Part shown: positions 42,320 through 50,629 of the stretch, one piece after another
Layout of the letters: every line of letters begins with the position of its first letter
How positions within the stretch are numbered: position 1 is the first letter of the stretch
Made by a program: the position numbers and the translations under genes
Source: Pontivivens sp032464575
GTDB lineage: Bacteria > Pseudomonadota > Alphaproteobacteria > Rhodobacterales > Rhodobacteraceae
Reading direction: 5' to 3'
Assembly: GCA_032464575.1 (NCBI GenBank)
Contig: JAWDKM010000006.1
Coordinates: forward strand, 362,019-426,018
Length of the DNA: 64,000 nt
Notes under the pieces: model-generated
Told to the model about the DNA's origin: nothing
Seen by the model: the letters and a program-made list of their open reading frames with translations, nothing else
Database searches by the model: none

Positions 42320-43051
42320 TCAGCGTCCGCCGGACACGTCGATTATGGTGCCGGTCATATAGCTGGCGTCCGGGGAGATCATGAAGATCGCGACCGCGGC
42401 GATCTCACCGGGCAGGCCGGGCCGGCCCATGGGGATGGTGTCCGCCAGCTCGGCGGCGCGGTCGGGGCGGCCGCCCTTGGCGTGGATCTCCGTCTCGATG
42501 ATGCCGGGCCGGATGCCGAGGACGCGGATACCGCGCGGGGCCAGTTCCTTCGCCAGACCGACGGTCATGGTGTCTACCGCGCCCTTGCTGGCGGCGTAGT
42601 CGACATATTCGCCCGCGCTGCCGCCGCGTGCCGCGACCGAGGAGATGTTGAGGATCGCGCCGCCAGTCATGCGCCGGGCCGCCTCCTGCGCCACGAAAAG
42701 GGCGCCGGTGATGTTTACCGCGATCACGCGGGCGATCTCGTCCGGCGTCGCCTCCGCCAGCGTTCGGCTGCGCGGCGGGACGATGCCGGCATTGTTGATG
42801 ACCGCCGCGGGCGGGCCGAAGGCGGCCTCGTGCGTGTCGAAGGCTGTGGAGACGGCGGCGGGATCGGTCACGTCGGCGGCCAGGAGGACGGCGCGCTGTC
42901 CGGCCTCCTCGACCGCGCGCCGGACGTTGGCGGCCCCGTCGGCATCCGAGCGGTAGTTGATGCCGACATCGTATCCCGCCGCGGCGGCCGCCCGGGCGAT
43001 GGCCGCTCCGATCCCGGCGCTTGCCCCGGTGATCAGGACGGATGCCGTCAC
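42320..43051 (-). CDS. Short-chain dehydrogenase/reductase (SDR)
   Basis: 243 residues from a GTG. Cofactor motif LITGASAGIGAAIA (TGxxxGxG), NNAG in VINNAGIVPP, and the catalytic YxxxK in YVDYAASKGAVDTM with the serine in ISSVAARGGS. The NYRSDADGAANVRR segment after strand 2 suggests NADP(H). Substrate is unknown. It overlaps the TusA-like gene stop-start (TusA stop 43048, GTG 43051). Confidence 0.92.
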   Translation of the reverse strand: MTASVLITGASAGIGAAIARAAAAAGYDVGINYRSDADGAANVRRAVEEAGQRAVLLAADVTDPAAVSTAFDTHEAAFGPPAAVINNAGIVPPRSRTLAEATPDEIARVIAVNITGALFVAQEAARRMTGGAILNISSVAARGGSAGEYVDYAASKGAVDTMTVGLAKELAPRGIRVLGIRPGIIETEIHAKGGRPDRAAELADTIPMGRPGLPGEIAAVAIFMISPDASYMTGTIIDVSGGR

Positions 43052-43275
43052 GCGCCGCCCTTCACGATGCGCCAGCGATGGGCCGTCCCGTCCTCTCCAT
43101 CATCGTGGAGAGTGTGGCCCTGCTCGGCGCAGAAGTGCGGGATGTCCACAACGGCGGCGGGGTCGTCGGTGCGCACGCTCAGCACCTCACCCGGCGCGAG
43201 CGCCTGAAGACGCTTGCGGGCCTTGAGGACGGGGAGAGGGCACAGGAGGCCGGTGGCGTCGAGCTCGGCGGTCAT
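43048..43275 (-). CDS. TusA/SirA-family sulfurtransferase-like protein
   Basis: 75 residues from ATG 43275; in-frame starts at 43287 and 43302 are possible. The conserved persulfide cysteine lies in ATGLLCPLPVLKARKRL (the CPxP motif), followed by LSVRTDDPAAVVDIPHFCAE. TusA-like proteins carry sulfur for tRNA thiolation or other pathways; several paralogues per genome are common, so the precise role is open. Confidence 0.87.
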   Translation of the reverse strand: MTAELDATGLLCPLPVLKARKRLQALAPGEVLSVRTDDPAAVVDIPHFCAEQGHTLHDDGEDGTAHRWRIVKGGA

Positions 43276-43317
43276 GCGGTCCGGCATAGCGCCGCGCCGC
43301 AATGCCGTCCAGCGGGC

Positions 43318-43503
43318 TCAGTCGTCGGCACCGGCGAAGTCCGCGTCGTTGTTCGCGGCACCCGGGTTGCCGGTGCACTGTCCGCTGCTGTCCCGGATAT
43401 TGCCCGCACCCGGGCAGCGGGGGCTGAAGTCCGCCCCGCACGCGCTGAGGACGAAGGCGGCCAGAACGAGGCCGAGGGCGGGGTGGGACGCGGGTCGCAG
43501 CAT
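43318..43503 (-). CDS. Small lipoprotein
   Basis: 61 residues, AGGAGAG before the ATG. Signal and lipobox: LVLAAFVLSACGADFSP with LSAC. The mature part has two more cysteines (RCPGAGNIRDSSGQCTGN), which could form a disulfide, and an acidic end. Not recognised. Confidence 0.7.
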   Translation of the reverse strand: MLRPASHPALGLVLAAFVLSACGADFSPRCPGAGNIRDSSGQCTGNPGAANNDADFAGADD

Positions 43504-43633
43504 GGTAACTCTCCTTATGCAACGCTAGGTAGCGCATGTCCGAAGATTGCAACGGGCCACGCGTTTGTGACCGCATGCCGCGTGACGTGAAGGGCAAAGC
43601 CGCGATATGCCGGTGGGCAGGCAAGGAGGCAGG

Positions 43634-44389
43634 ATGCTCGGACTGGAGATCATGGATGCGTCGCTGGGCGTGGCGCTCGGCATCGCGATGCTGGGCGGGC
43701 TCATGAGTTTCCTGAGCCCCTGCGTGCTGCCGATCGTGCCGCCCTATCTGGCCTACATGGCCGGGTCCTCGGTCGACGAACTGGCGGAAGGCGATCGGAG
43801 CGCGAACCGGGCGGTGGTGGTCGCGGCGCTGTTCTTCGTGCTGGGCCTGTCCACGGTGTTCCTGATCATGGGCGCGGCCGCCTCGCAGATCGGACGGGCG
43901 CTGCTGGAGTACCAGCGGGAGTTCGCGATGGCGGCCGGTGCGGTCGTGACGATCTTCGGCCTGCATTTCCTCGGCATCTTCCGGATCGGGTTCCTCTATC
44001 GCGAAGCGCGCATCGATGCAGGCGACAGGGGCGGCAGCGCGCTGGGCGCCTATGTGCTGGGCCTCGCCTTCGCCTTCGGCTGGACGCCGTGCATCGGGCC
44101 GATCCTCGGCGCCATCCTGAGCCTCGCGGCGCAGGAGGCGAGCGTCGGCCGGGGCATCGCGCTGATGGCGCTTTATGCGATCGGTCTGGGGCTGCCGTTC
44201 CTGCTGGCCGCGGTGTTCCTCAACCGGTTCATGGGCGCGATGAAGCGGATGCGAAAGCATATGGCCACGATCGAGCGGGCGATGGGCGTGCTGCTGGTCG
44301 TCGTGGGTGTGATGATGCTCACCGGTGCCTTCACCGACCTGTCCTTCTGGCTGCTGGAGCAGTTCCCGGCGCTGGGCGCGATCGGCTGA
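43634..44389 (+). CDS. ccdA: Cytochrome c biogenesis protein CcdA
   Basis: 251 residues from ATG 43634, with a near-consensus AAGGAGG. Moves reducing power from cytoplasmic thioredoxin across the membrane. Six membrane segments; the two redox cysteines are in FLSPCVLPIVPPY and FGWTPCIGPILGA, both followed by proline as expected. It is the short DsbD-like form without periplasmic domains. Neighbours are not cytochrome genes. Confidence 0.93.
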   Translation: MLGLEIMDASLGVALGIAMLGGLMSFLSPCVLPIVPPYLAYMAGSSVDELAEGDRSANRAVVVAALFFVLGLSTVFLIMGAAASQIGRALLEYQREFAMAAGAVVTIFGLHFLGIFRIGFLYREARIDAGDRGGSALGAYVLGLAFAFGWTPCIGPILGAILSLAAQEASVGRGIALMALYAIGLGLPFLLAAVFLNRFMGAMKRMRKHMATIERAMGVLLVVVGVMMLTGAFTDLSFWLLEQFPALGAIG

Positions 44390-44465
44390 ACTCGCCTGCC
44401 GCGCGAGTAAATCGAGGCACATTAGGGACATGACGGGCGCCGTACGGCCGCGCTATCACCGGGGC

Positions 44466-45659
44466 ATGGAGCAGTCCTGTCCCGAAGTGCGCAGCCGCGC
44501 CGTGTTCTTCATCCCCGGTTTCGATCCGGTGGGCGCGCGGCGTTACCGGGAGCTCTACCGCAGCCAGGGGGCGGAGCAGGCGGCGATCTCGGGCTACACG
44601 CTCGCGGTCGACGGCACACCGCGCGGCGACGGGCGCTACGGGTGGAGCGTGGCGTTCACCGAGGGCGAGCGGACCAGCGAGGCGGAAGTGATCTTCCTCG
44701 GCTGGAACGACCTGGTGCGCGACGCGATGAGCGACAGCGCCTTCCAGTCCTACTGGCAGATGGCGCGCACGGCGTGGATCTATGTCTCCAGCGGGGCGCT
44801 GTGGCGGCTGATCCGGCTGCGCTGGGTGCCGATGGTGATCGCGCTCTACCCGATCTTCATGCTGATCCTCTATTTCAACATCGCCTTCTGGTCGGCAGTC
44901 GCGGCACACCGGCTGTCGCCGCAGGGGATCGATTTCCTCGTGGGACTGATCGTGTTCCTCGGCCTGATGCGGGGTTTGCGGCGGGTGGACCAGCGCAACC
45001 TCTACGCCTTCTACCTGATGAGCGATTACGCCTTCGCGGCGCAGGAGCGTGGACGGATGCCGCCGCCGCTCACCGCGCGGGTGGAGGAGTGGGTGGGGGA
45101 GGTGGCCGAGCGGGTGCCGCATGTGGACGAGGTGCTGATCGTCGGCCATTCCTCAGGTGCCGCACTCGCGGTGCACGTGGCCGCGGGGCTGGCGCGGCGG
45201 GGCATCGGACCGGTGAGCCTGCTGACGCTGGGACAGGTGATCCCCATGGTGAGCTTCCTGCCCACGGCGGGCGACCTGCGGCGGGACCTCGGGACGGTGG
45301 CGGAGGCGGAGGGGGTCTACTGGCTCGACGTCACCGCGCCGTCGGACGGGGCGTGCTTCGCGCTCGCCGATCCGGTGGCGGTGTCGGGGCAGTGGGCGGA
45401 GGGTCAGGTGAACCCCACCGTGATCTCCGGCACGTTCCTGCGGACGCTGTCGGAGGAGCAGATCGCGGCCTACAAACGGCGCTATTTCCGCAAGCACGTG
45501 CAGTATCTCTGCGCCTTCGGGCGGCCGGGGCTCTATGACTATTTCCGGATCACGGCGGGGCCGGTCAGCCTGCGCTCGCGCTTCGGCGATCGGGGCTCCA
45601 CGGCGAGCCGGATCGTGGCGCCCGAGAGCGGGTTCCGGGACGCCGACCCGTGCCCGTAA
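44466..45659 (+). CDS. Membrane-embedded alpha/beta-hydrolase-like protein
   Basis: 397 residues from ATG 44466 (an ATG at 44430 after AGGGAC would add 12). Begins FFIPGFDPVGARRYRELYRS and has two predicted membrane segments (about 120-140, PMVIALYPIFMLILYFNIAF; and about 158-175, FLVGLIVFLGL). The nucleophile elbow is LIVGHSSGAALAVHVAAGL (GHSSG). A late histidine ligand is plausible in FRKHVQYLC but not certain. It overlaps the cytochrome P450 gene by 10 bases. Probably an esterase or lipase at the inner membrane. Confidence 0.75.
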   Translation: MEQSCPEVRSRAVFFIPGFDPVGARRYRELYRSQGAEQAAISGYTLAVDGTPRGDGRYGWSVAFTEGERTSEAEVIFLGWNDLVRDAMSDSAFQSYWQMARTAWIYVSSGALWRLIRLRWVPMVIALYPIFMLILYFNIAFWSAVAAHRLSPQGIDFLVGLIVFLGLMRGLRRVDQRNLYAFYLMSDYAFAAQERGRMPPPLTARVEEWVGEVAERVPHVDEVLIVGHSSGAALAVHVAAGLARRGIGPVSLLTLGQVIPMVSFLPTAGDLRRDLGTVAEAEGVYWLDVTAPSDGACFALADPVAVSGQWAEGQVNPTVISGTFLRTLSEEQIAAYKRRYFRKHVQYLCAFGRPGLYDYFRITAGPVSLRSRFGDRGSTASRIVAPESGFRDADPCP

Positions 45660-46936
45660 CGCCGCCGCGCCCGGCGAGCCGACCGGAGGGGGCGAGCGTA
45701 CTCGCCCGCTGGCGGGCCTTCCGCCGCGACATGTTCAGCTCGCAGCCCGAACGGCTCTACCGTGCGCGGGTGGCGGAGCTGAAGACGCCGGTCTATCGCA
45801 GCTTCACCGTGCCGGACCCGGTGCTGGCCCGGCAGGTGCTGGAGGATGCGGAGGGCTTTCCGAAGAGCGACGTGCTCGCCGCCACGCTTGGGCCGCTCCT
45901 GGGCCGCTCGGTCTTCGTGACCAACGGGGCGGAGTGGGCGGCGGCGCGGGCGCGGATCGATCCGGCCTTTTCCGGCGGGCGGGTGCGCGAGATGGCGCCG
46001 CAGATCGAGGCGGCGGCGCGGACGATGTGCGCGGGCCTGTCGCCGGGCGAGGTCGAGGTGGAGGCGGTCACGGCCCGCGGCGCGGCGGATGTGATCCTGC
46101 GGGTCCTGTTCTCCCGCCCCATCGAGGATGCGCAGGCGGCGGAGGTCTACGACGCCTTCCGCGCCTATCAGCGGGCGCAGCCGCTGGCCTCGCCCGCGGA
46201 TCTGCTGCGACTGCCGCGCTGGGTCCCGCGGCGGCGGCGCGGGGCGGCAGCGGCGCGGCGGTTGCGGGCGCTCGTGGCCGGGCTGATCGCGGCGCGGACG
46301 GGGGCGGAGGACGACCTGACGGCGCGGCTGGTGAAGGCCGGGTTCGAGGGGGAGCGCCTGCTGGATCAGGCGGTGATGTTCCTGTTGGCGGGGCACGAGA
46401 CCTCGGCCTCGGCGCTGTCGTGGGCGCTGCTGTGCCTCGCGCTGGATGAAGGGGTGCAGGAGCGAGCAACGGTTGAGGCGCGGGCAGCGCCGGATGGCTT
46501 CGCCGGGTTGCGACAGATGCCGTTCCTGCGCGACGTCTGGCGCGAGGTACTGCGTCTCTATCCGCCCGTCCCGATGCTGCCGCGGCGGGCGGCGCGGCCC
46601 GCGCAGCTCCGCGATCGCGAGGTGGCGGCGGGCGCGCCGGTGATCCTGTCGCCCTGGCACAGCGGCCGGCACGAGCGGGTCTGGGACGCGCCGCACGTCT
46701 TCGACCCCGACCGCTGGTCGCGCGAGGCGCCGTCGGAGGCATGGTTTCCCTATTCCGCCGGGCCGCGTATCTGTCCGGGCGCGGGTTTCGCCAATACCGA
46801 AGGGATCCTGATGCTGGCCGCACTGCTGCGCCGCTGGCGGGTCGCGCCGGTCGAGGGGCGGATGCCGCGGCCCGTGGCCCATCTGACGGTGCGTGCAGCG
46901 GACGGGATCTGGCTGCGGTTTTCGGAGCGGGGCTGA
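45650..46936 (+). CDS. Cytochrome P450
   Basis: 428 residues from a GTG at 45650. I-helix AGHETSASAL gives the oxygen-activating AGxET, the K-helix ExxR is in DVWREVLRLYPP, and the heme ligand is Cys375 in FPYSAGPRICPGAGF. The sequence (CYP4-like, with a NGAEWAAARARIDPAFSG stretch) suggests hydroxylation of a hydrophobic substrate such as a fatty acid. Redox partners are not adjacent. It is coupled to the hydrolase gene, so the two may act on one substrate. Confidence 0.93.
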   Translation: MPVTPPRPASRPEGASVLARWRAFRRDMFSSQPERLYRARVAELKTPVYRSFTVPDPVLARQVLEDAEGFPKSDVLAATLGPLLGRSVFVTNGAEWAAARARIDPAFSGGRVREMAPQIEAAARTMCAGLSPGEVEVEAVTARGAADVILRVLFSRPIEDAQAAEVYDAFRAYQRAQPLASPADLLRLPRWVPRRRRGAAAARRLRALVAGLIAARTGAEDDLTARLVKAGFEGERLLDQAVMFLLAGHETSASALSWALLCLALDEGVQERATVEARAAPDGFAGLRQMPFLRDVWREVLRLYPPVPMLPRRAARPAQLRDREVAAGAPVILSPWHSGRHERVWDAPHVFDPDRWSREAPSEAWFPYSAGPRICPGAGFANTEGILMLAALLRRWRVAPVEGRMPRPVAHLTVRAADGIWLRFSERG

Positions 46937-46959
46937 AGACTCTTCAGAATGAAGAGTCT
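46937..46959. terminator. Hairpin between P450 and ribbon-helix-helix genes
   Basis: AGACTCTTC and GAAGAGTCT form a 9-bp perfect stem with a 5-base loop, starting right after the P450 stop and overlapping the last codons of the convergent gene. There is no T tract, so I am unsure that it terminates. Confidence 0.4.
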
Positions 46960-47192
46960 CGGGAAGATCCTTCGGAGGAAAGATCCTGGGCGTCGGTCAG
47001 GACAAAGACGCGGATCGCGGAGGCAAGGCCCGTTTCGGGATCCCGGCTCTCGTCGATCTGCGAGACGAGCGCGTTGATCGCGATGCCGCGCCGGATGGCG
47101 ATCGCGCGGAAGGCGGCCCAGAACTCGGGCTCCAGGCTAATCGAGGTCCGATGGCCGCGCAGGGTGACGGAGTGCTTCTCGGGCCGGCTCAT
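46944..47192 (-). CDS. Ribbon-helix-helix domain protein
   Basis: 82 residues. The pattern KHSVTLRGHRTSISLEPEFW, then FRAIAIRRGIAINALVSQID fits a MetJ/Arc-type dimeric DNA-binding fold, as in the family next to fumC in many Rhodobacterales. The start overlaps the DUF4169 stop by four bases. A target gene is not known. Confidence 0.83.
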   Translation of the reverse strand: MSRPEKHSVTLRGHRTSISLEPEFWAAFRAIAIRRGIAINALVSQIDESRDPETGLASAIRVFVLTDAQDLSSEGSSRDSSF

Positions 47193-47365
47193 TCCCGCTT
47201 CTTGCCGTCGAGGTCGCGAGTCGCCCGCGTCGCCTCCGTCAGGCGGGCCATCTTCGCGGCCTTGCCCTCGCCATGGCGGGCTGCGTTGGCGTCGGCGGTC
47301 TTGCGGGCCTCCTCACGGCCCTTCTGCTTCTTCCAGCGGCGCAGGTTGATGGGGGCGTCGGCCAT
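47189..47365 (-). CDS. DUF4169 family protein
   Basis: 58 residues, translated from the sequence: MADAPINLRRWKKQKGREEA, then RKTADANAARHGEGKAAK and a basic C-terminus. Highly charged and probably helical; the family commonly sits downstream of fumC. Overlaps the ribbon-helix-helix gene by ATGA and is separated from the chorismate mutase stop by 2 bases. Confidence 0.85.
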   Translation of the reverse strand: MADAPINLRRWKKQKGREEARKTADANAARHGEGKAAKMARLTEATRATRDLDGKKRE

Positions 47366-47367
47366 GC

Positions 47368-47883
47368 TCAGTCCTCCGCGTGGAAGAAATCGGTGAGGCC
47401 GAGGCGCAGGGCCTCCGCGCTCTCGGGCGACAGGCAGTCCACGGCCACCGCCTCGAAGAAGATCTCGGCCGTGATCGGCGGGCCGTCATAGGCGAGGATC
47501 GCGTCGAGGATCTCGAATTCCAGTTCGAAGAGGCGCGGGCGCAGCTCGCCGGACATGTCGGGCACCATCTCGGGCGGGTCTTCCTCGCCCAAGGACCAGC
47601 GGTGCATGAAGCAGGACTGGATCTCCTTCTCCGCCGTGTTCTTGGCGGTGAAGAAGGCCCGTGCGGCACCGGGATCGAGGCCGATGGCCTGGGCATCGAC
47701 CATGGCGCGCTGAAGCGAGATCGCCTCGCGCGCCAGGTCCTCGACCGGTGCGTTCCGGGCATAGCGCCACGCGGCCTCGTCGCGCATCAGCTCCAGCCGC
47801 TCGTCGATCAGGGGCAGGGGACCGCCCTGGGCCCGGAGCGGGCCGGCGGCCAGAAGGACGAAGGCGATCGTGGCGGGGCGCAT
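47368..47883 (-). CDS. aroQ: Periplasmic chorismate mutase (AroQ gamma class)
   Basis: 171 residues with signal peptide MRPATIAFVLLAAGPLRAQG. The mature domain begins LIDERLELMRDEAAWRYARN and continues with APVEDLAREAISLQRAM and FFTAKNTAEKEIQ, the core of secreted all-helical chorismate mutases: Arg, Lys and the conserved E of AREA and K/NTAEK sites. Converts chorismate to prephenate outside the cytoplasm; why bacteria export it is not settled. Its ATG overlaps the fumC stop by one base. Confidence 0.78.
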   Translation of the reverse strand: MRPATIAFVLLAAGPLRAQGGPLPLIDERLELMRDEAAWRYARNAPVEDLAREAISLQRAMVDAQAIGLDPGAARAFFTAKNTAEKEIQSCFMHRWSLGEEDPPEMVPDMSGELRPRLFELEFEILDAILAYDGPPITAEIFFEAVAVDCLSPESAEALRLGLTDFFHAED

Positions 47884-49274
47884 TACTTCGGCCCGAGCAT
47901 GTCCCTCGGCTGGACGACACGGTCGAAGGTCTCCGCATCGACGAAGCCGAGGTTGATGGCTTCTTCCTTGAGCGTGGTGCGGTTCTTGTGCGCGGTCTTG
48001 GCGACCTTGGTCGCGTTGTCGTAGCCGATCTCGGGCGCGAGTGCGGTGACGAGCATCAGGCTTTCCCACATCAGCTTCGAGATCCGCTCCTCGTCCGCCT
48101 CGATCCCGACGACGCAATTGTCGGTGAAGGCGACGGCGGCATCGCCGAGGAGCTGCATGGATTGCAGGCAGTTGTAGATCATCATCGGCTTGTAGACGTT
48201 GAGCTCGAAATGACCTTGTGAGCCTGCAAAGCCGATGGCCGCGTCGTTGCCCATGACGTGCGCGCAAACCTGCGTCAGCGCCTCGCACTGGGTCGGGTTC
48301 ACCTTGCCCGGCATGATCGAGGAGCCCGGCTCGTTCTCGGGTAGCATCAGCTCGCCGAGGCCGCAGCGGGGGCCGGAGCCCAAGAGGCGGATGTCGTTGG
48401 CGATCTTGAAGAGCGAGGCGGCGACGGTCTTGAGCGCGCCCGACATCTCCACGATCGCGTCGTGTGCGGCCAGCGCTTCGAACTTGTTGGGTGCGGTGGT
48501 GAAGGGCAGGTCGGTAATGTCGGCGATGTTCTTCGCGACCTTCTCGGCGAAGCCTACCTTGGTGTTGAGCCCGGTGCCAACGGCTGTGCCGCCCTGAGCA
48601 AGGGGATAGATGTTGTCGAGCGCGTGCTTCACCCGGCGGATGCCCTGCTCGACCTGGTAGGCGTAGCCGCCGAACTCCTGGCCCAGCGTCAGCGGGGTGG
48701 CGTCCTGGGTGTGGGTGCGGCCGATCTTGATGATGTCGCTGAAGGCTTCGGCCTTTTCGGCGAGCGCGCGGTGCAGTGTCTCCAGCCCCGGCAGCAGCAC
48801 GTCGACCGCGAGCCGCGCGGCGGCGATGTGCATGGCGGTGGGGAACGTGTCGTTCGAGCTCTGCGACATGTTGCAGTGGTCGTTGGGATGCACCGGGTCC
48901 TTGGATCCGATCTCGCCACCAAGGATCTCGATCGCGCGGTTCGCAATGACCTCGTTGGCGTTCATGTTCGACTGCGTGCCGGAGCCGGTCTGCCACACCA
49001 CGAGGGGAAAGTGATCGTCGAGCTTGCCGGCGACGACCTCCGATGCCGCCTCGACGATCGCGTTGCCGATCTTCGGCTCAAGGCTGCCGAGCTCCATGTT
49101 CGCCTGCGCCGCCGCCTGCTTGATGGCGCCCAGCGCGCGGACGAGGGCCACGGGCTGTTTTTCCCATCCGATCGGGAAGTTCTGGATCGAACGCTGCGTC
49201 TGCGCGCCCCAGTACTTGTCGGCCGGAACCTCGAGCGGTCCGAAGCTATCGGTTTCCGTGCGCGTCGTCTGCAT
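47883..49274 (-). CDS. fumC: Class II fumarate hydratase
   Basis: 463 residues. Interconverts fumarate and malate in the citric acid cycle without iron. Signature GSSIMPGKVNPTQCE with the catalytic serine loop; the second catalytic site is in HPNDHCNMSQSSND, and TGSGTQSNMNANEV is typical. GGAGGGGA precedes the start. It heads a cluster with a chorismate mutase, DUF4169 and ribbon-helix-helix genes, with sspB upstream. Confidence 0.96.
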   Translation of the reverse strand: MQTTRTETDSFGPLEVPADKYWGAQTQRSIQNFPIGWEKQPVALVRALGAIKQAAAQANMELGSLEPKIGNAIVEAASEVVAGKLDDHFPLVVWQTGSGTQSNMNANEVIANRAIEILGGEIGSKDPVHPNDHCNMSQSSNDTFPTAMHIAAARLAVDVLLPGLETLHRALAEKAEAFSDIIKIGRTHTQDATPLTLGQEFGGYAYQVEQGIRRVKHALDNIYPLAQGGTAVGTGLNTKVGFAEKVAKNIADITDLPFTTAPNKFEALAAHDAIVEMSGALKTVAASLFKIANDIRLLGSGPRCGLGELMLPENEPGSSIMPGKVNPTQCEALTQVCAHVMGNDAAIGFAGSQGHFELNVYKPMMIYNCLQSMQLLGDAAVAFTDNCVVGIEADEERISKLMWESLMLVTALAPEIGYDNATKVAKTAHKNRTTLKEEAINLGFVDAETFDRVVQPRDMLGPK

Positions 49275-49307
49275 GGGGTCCCCTCCCTGACTTGTCCCGC
49301 GCCTGTC

Positions 49308-49568
49308 TTAGCGGTGCCGGACGCCACGGGCAATCAGGACCGTTGCCAGCAGGCACCAGCCCAGAACGCCCCTTGCATGAGCCGACAGAGTCGCAGGCCC
49401 GGTAAAGCTCAGCAATGTCACGACGGCCCCCGCCTCCGGAGACCGGCCGATCACCCATTGTGACGGCAGGTCCGGGATAATCATTCGATAATACGCATAG
49501 TAGATCTGGGGGGAGAGCCATACGAAAAGCGTGAAGGACACGATTGCGACGGTGATGCGCACGAGCAT
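49308..49568 (-). CDS. Small membrane protein, hypothetical
   Basis: 86 residues from ATG 49568 with AAGGGCGGG before it; a TTG at 49631 could add 21. Two membrane segments (about 3-22, VRITVAIVSFTLFVWLSP; and about 62-82, LGWCLLATVLIARG). The sequence is less GC-rich than its neighbours. Not recognised; moderate support as a real gene. Confidence 0.5.
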   Translation of the reverse strand: MLVRITVAIVSFTLFVWLSPQIYYAYYRMIIPDLPSQWVIGRSPEAGAVVTLLSFTGPATLSAHARGVLGWCLLATVLIARGVRHR

Positions 49569-49698
49569 CACCCGCCCTTGGGCAAGGCGTGCCGTACCGA
49601 GGAGCCAACTCCCCGCGAGGACGAGCGACAAGAGGAGCAGCCCGGCGCGTTCCGGAAGGTCGAGGGTGAAGAAGCTGTCGCCGTCGTAGGGCGTCGGA

Positions 49699-50187
49699 TC
49701 AGTGCTTTCGGAAGCTGTCGAGGCTCACGACCTCAGCGCCGCCGTCGTCGGCCTTGTCGTCGAGCGGGTCGTCGAGCTCCGGCTCGTCCATCTCGGCTTC
49801 CAAGGGCGGTTCGGCCATCTCCTCGTCAGTTTCCTCCTGCGGCTCGAAGCGCAGGCCGAACTCGACGGAGGGATCGACGAAGGTCTTCACCGCGTCGAAG
49901 GGGATCACCATGGGCTCCGGCGAGTTGCCGAAGTTCAGCGTCACCGCGAAGCGATCGTCCATCACCGCGAGGTTGTCGAACCATTCCTGCATGACGATGG
50001 TCATCTCGTCCGGATAGCGCTCCCGCAGCCAGTCGGCGAGATCGACGCCGGGATGGGCCGTGTCGAAGGTGATGAAGAAGTGGTGCTCGCCCGGAAGACC
50101 GTCGGCCGCGACCCTTTCCAACACGTCACGCAGAAGCCCGCGCAAGGCGCGGTGCATCATCTGCCCGTAGTTAATTCGGTCCGACAT
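49699..50187 (-). CDS. sspB: Adaptor protein SspB
   Basis: 162 residues. SspB brings ssrA-tagged proteins to the ClpXP protease. N-terminal substrate domain: MMHRALRGLLRDVLERVAAD, HHFFITFDTAHPGVDLADWL, EMTIVMQEWFDNLAVMDDRF, RVTLNFG-like FAVTLNFGNSPEPMVIPF. A long acidic linker precedes the C-terminal ClpX-binding end VVSLDSFRKH. In the same window lies the tmRNA that encodes the tag it recognises, so the two are functionally linked. Confidence 0.92.
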   Translation of the reverse strand: MSDRINYGQMMHRALRGLLRDVLERVAADGLPGEHHFFITFDTAHPGVDLADWLRERYPDEMTIVMQEWFDNLAVMDDRFAVTLNFGNSPEPMVIPFDAVKTFVDPSVEFGLRFEPQEETDEEMAEPPLEAEMDEPELDDPLDDKADDGGAEVVSLDSFRKH

Positions 50188-50261
50188 CAGGTCTCTCTTT
50201 CCAGTGCCCCGACCATATCCGATTCGACGGATGTGAACAGGTCCGTGATCTCGTGGGTTGT

Positions 50262-50280
50262 TTTCATTCGCAGAATGAAA
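50262..50280. promoter_or_regulatory. Palindromic operator upstream of the ArsR-family gene
   Basis: TTTCATTC-GCA-GAATGAAA is a perfect 8+3+8 inverted repeat, 35 bases before the ArsR-like start. The region is markedly AT-richer than its surroundings. The regulator probably binds here and represses itself and the permease. Confidence 0.7.
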
Positions 50281-50314
50281 TAACTGTGATTCTAGTTTTA
50301 TAGTGGAGTGTCCG

Positions 50315-50629
50315 ATGCGAACCGAAGAAGCAGCCCAGGGATTTGCCGCGCTCGGCTCCGAGGCGCGGCTCGAGGTCGTGCAAGCGCTCGTGCGCGCGGG
50401 GCCCAATGGGCTGAGCGTCGGCGACGTGCAGGTGAGGACCGGAATGGCGCCGTCGACGCTTGCCCATCACCTCCGGTTCCTCGCCGCGGCGGGTCTGGTG
50501 GTGCAGGAACGCCGGGGGCGGACGGTGCTGAACCGGGCGGATTTCGATCGGCTGGAGGCGCTGGGCCGGTTCGCGATGGAGGAGTGCTGCGTCGAGCAGC
50601 CGGCGGAGAAGGAAAATCACGATGGTTGA
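50315..50629 (+). CDS. ArsR-family transcriptional regulator
   Basis: 104 residues from ATG 50315 (GGAG upstream). Winged helix: LGSEARLEVVQALVRAGPNG, then APSTLAHHLRFLAAAGLVVQ (recognition helix) and ERRGRTVLNRADFD (wing). The C-terminus ECCVEQPAEKE contains adjacent cysteines that could bind a metal or metalloid. It overlaps the permease start by 8 bases. Ligand unknown; arsenite, antimonite, Zn or Cu are possible. Confidence 0.9.
   Translation: MRTEEAAQGFAALGSEARLEVVQALVRAGPNGLSVGDVQVRTGMAPSTLAHHLRFLAAAGLVVQERRGRTVLNRADFDRLEALGRFAMEECCVEQPAEKENHDG

Noticed and set aside
46937..46959. Operator for the ribbon-helix-helix protein
   Set aside because: The hairpin overlaps the 3' end of that gene rather than any promoter; a terminator or chance is more likely.
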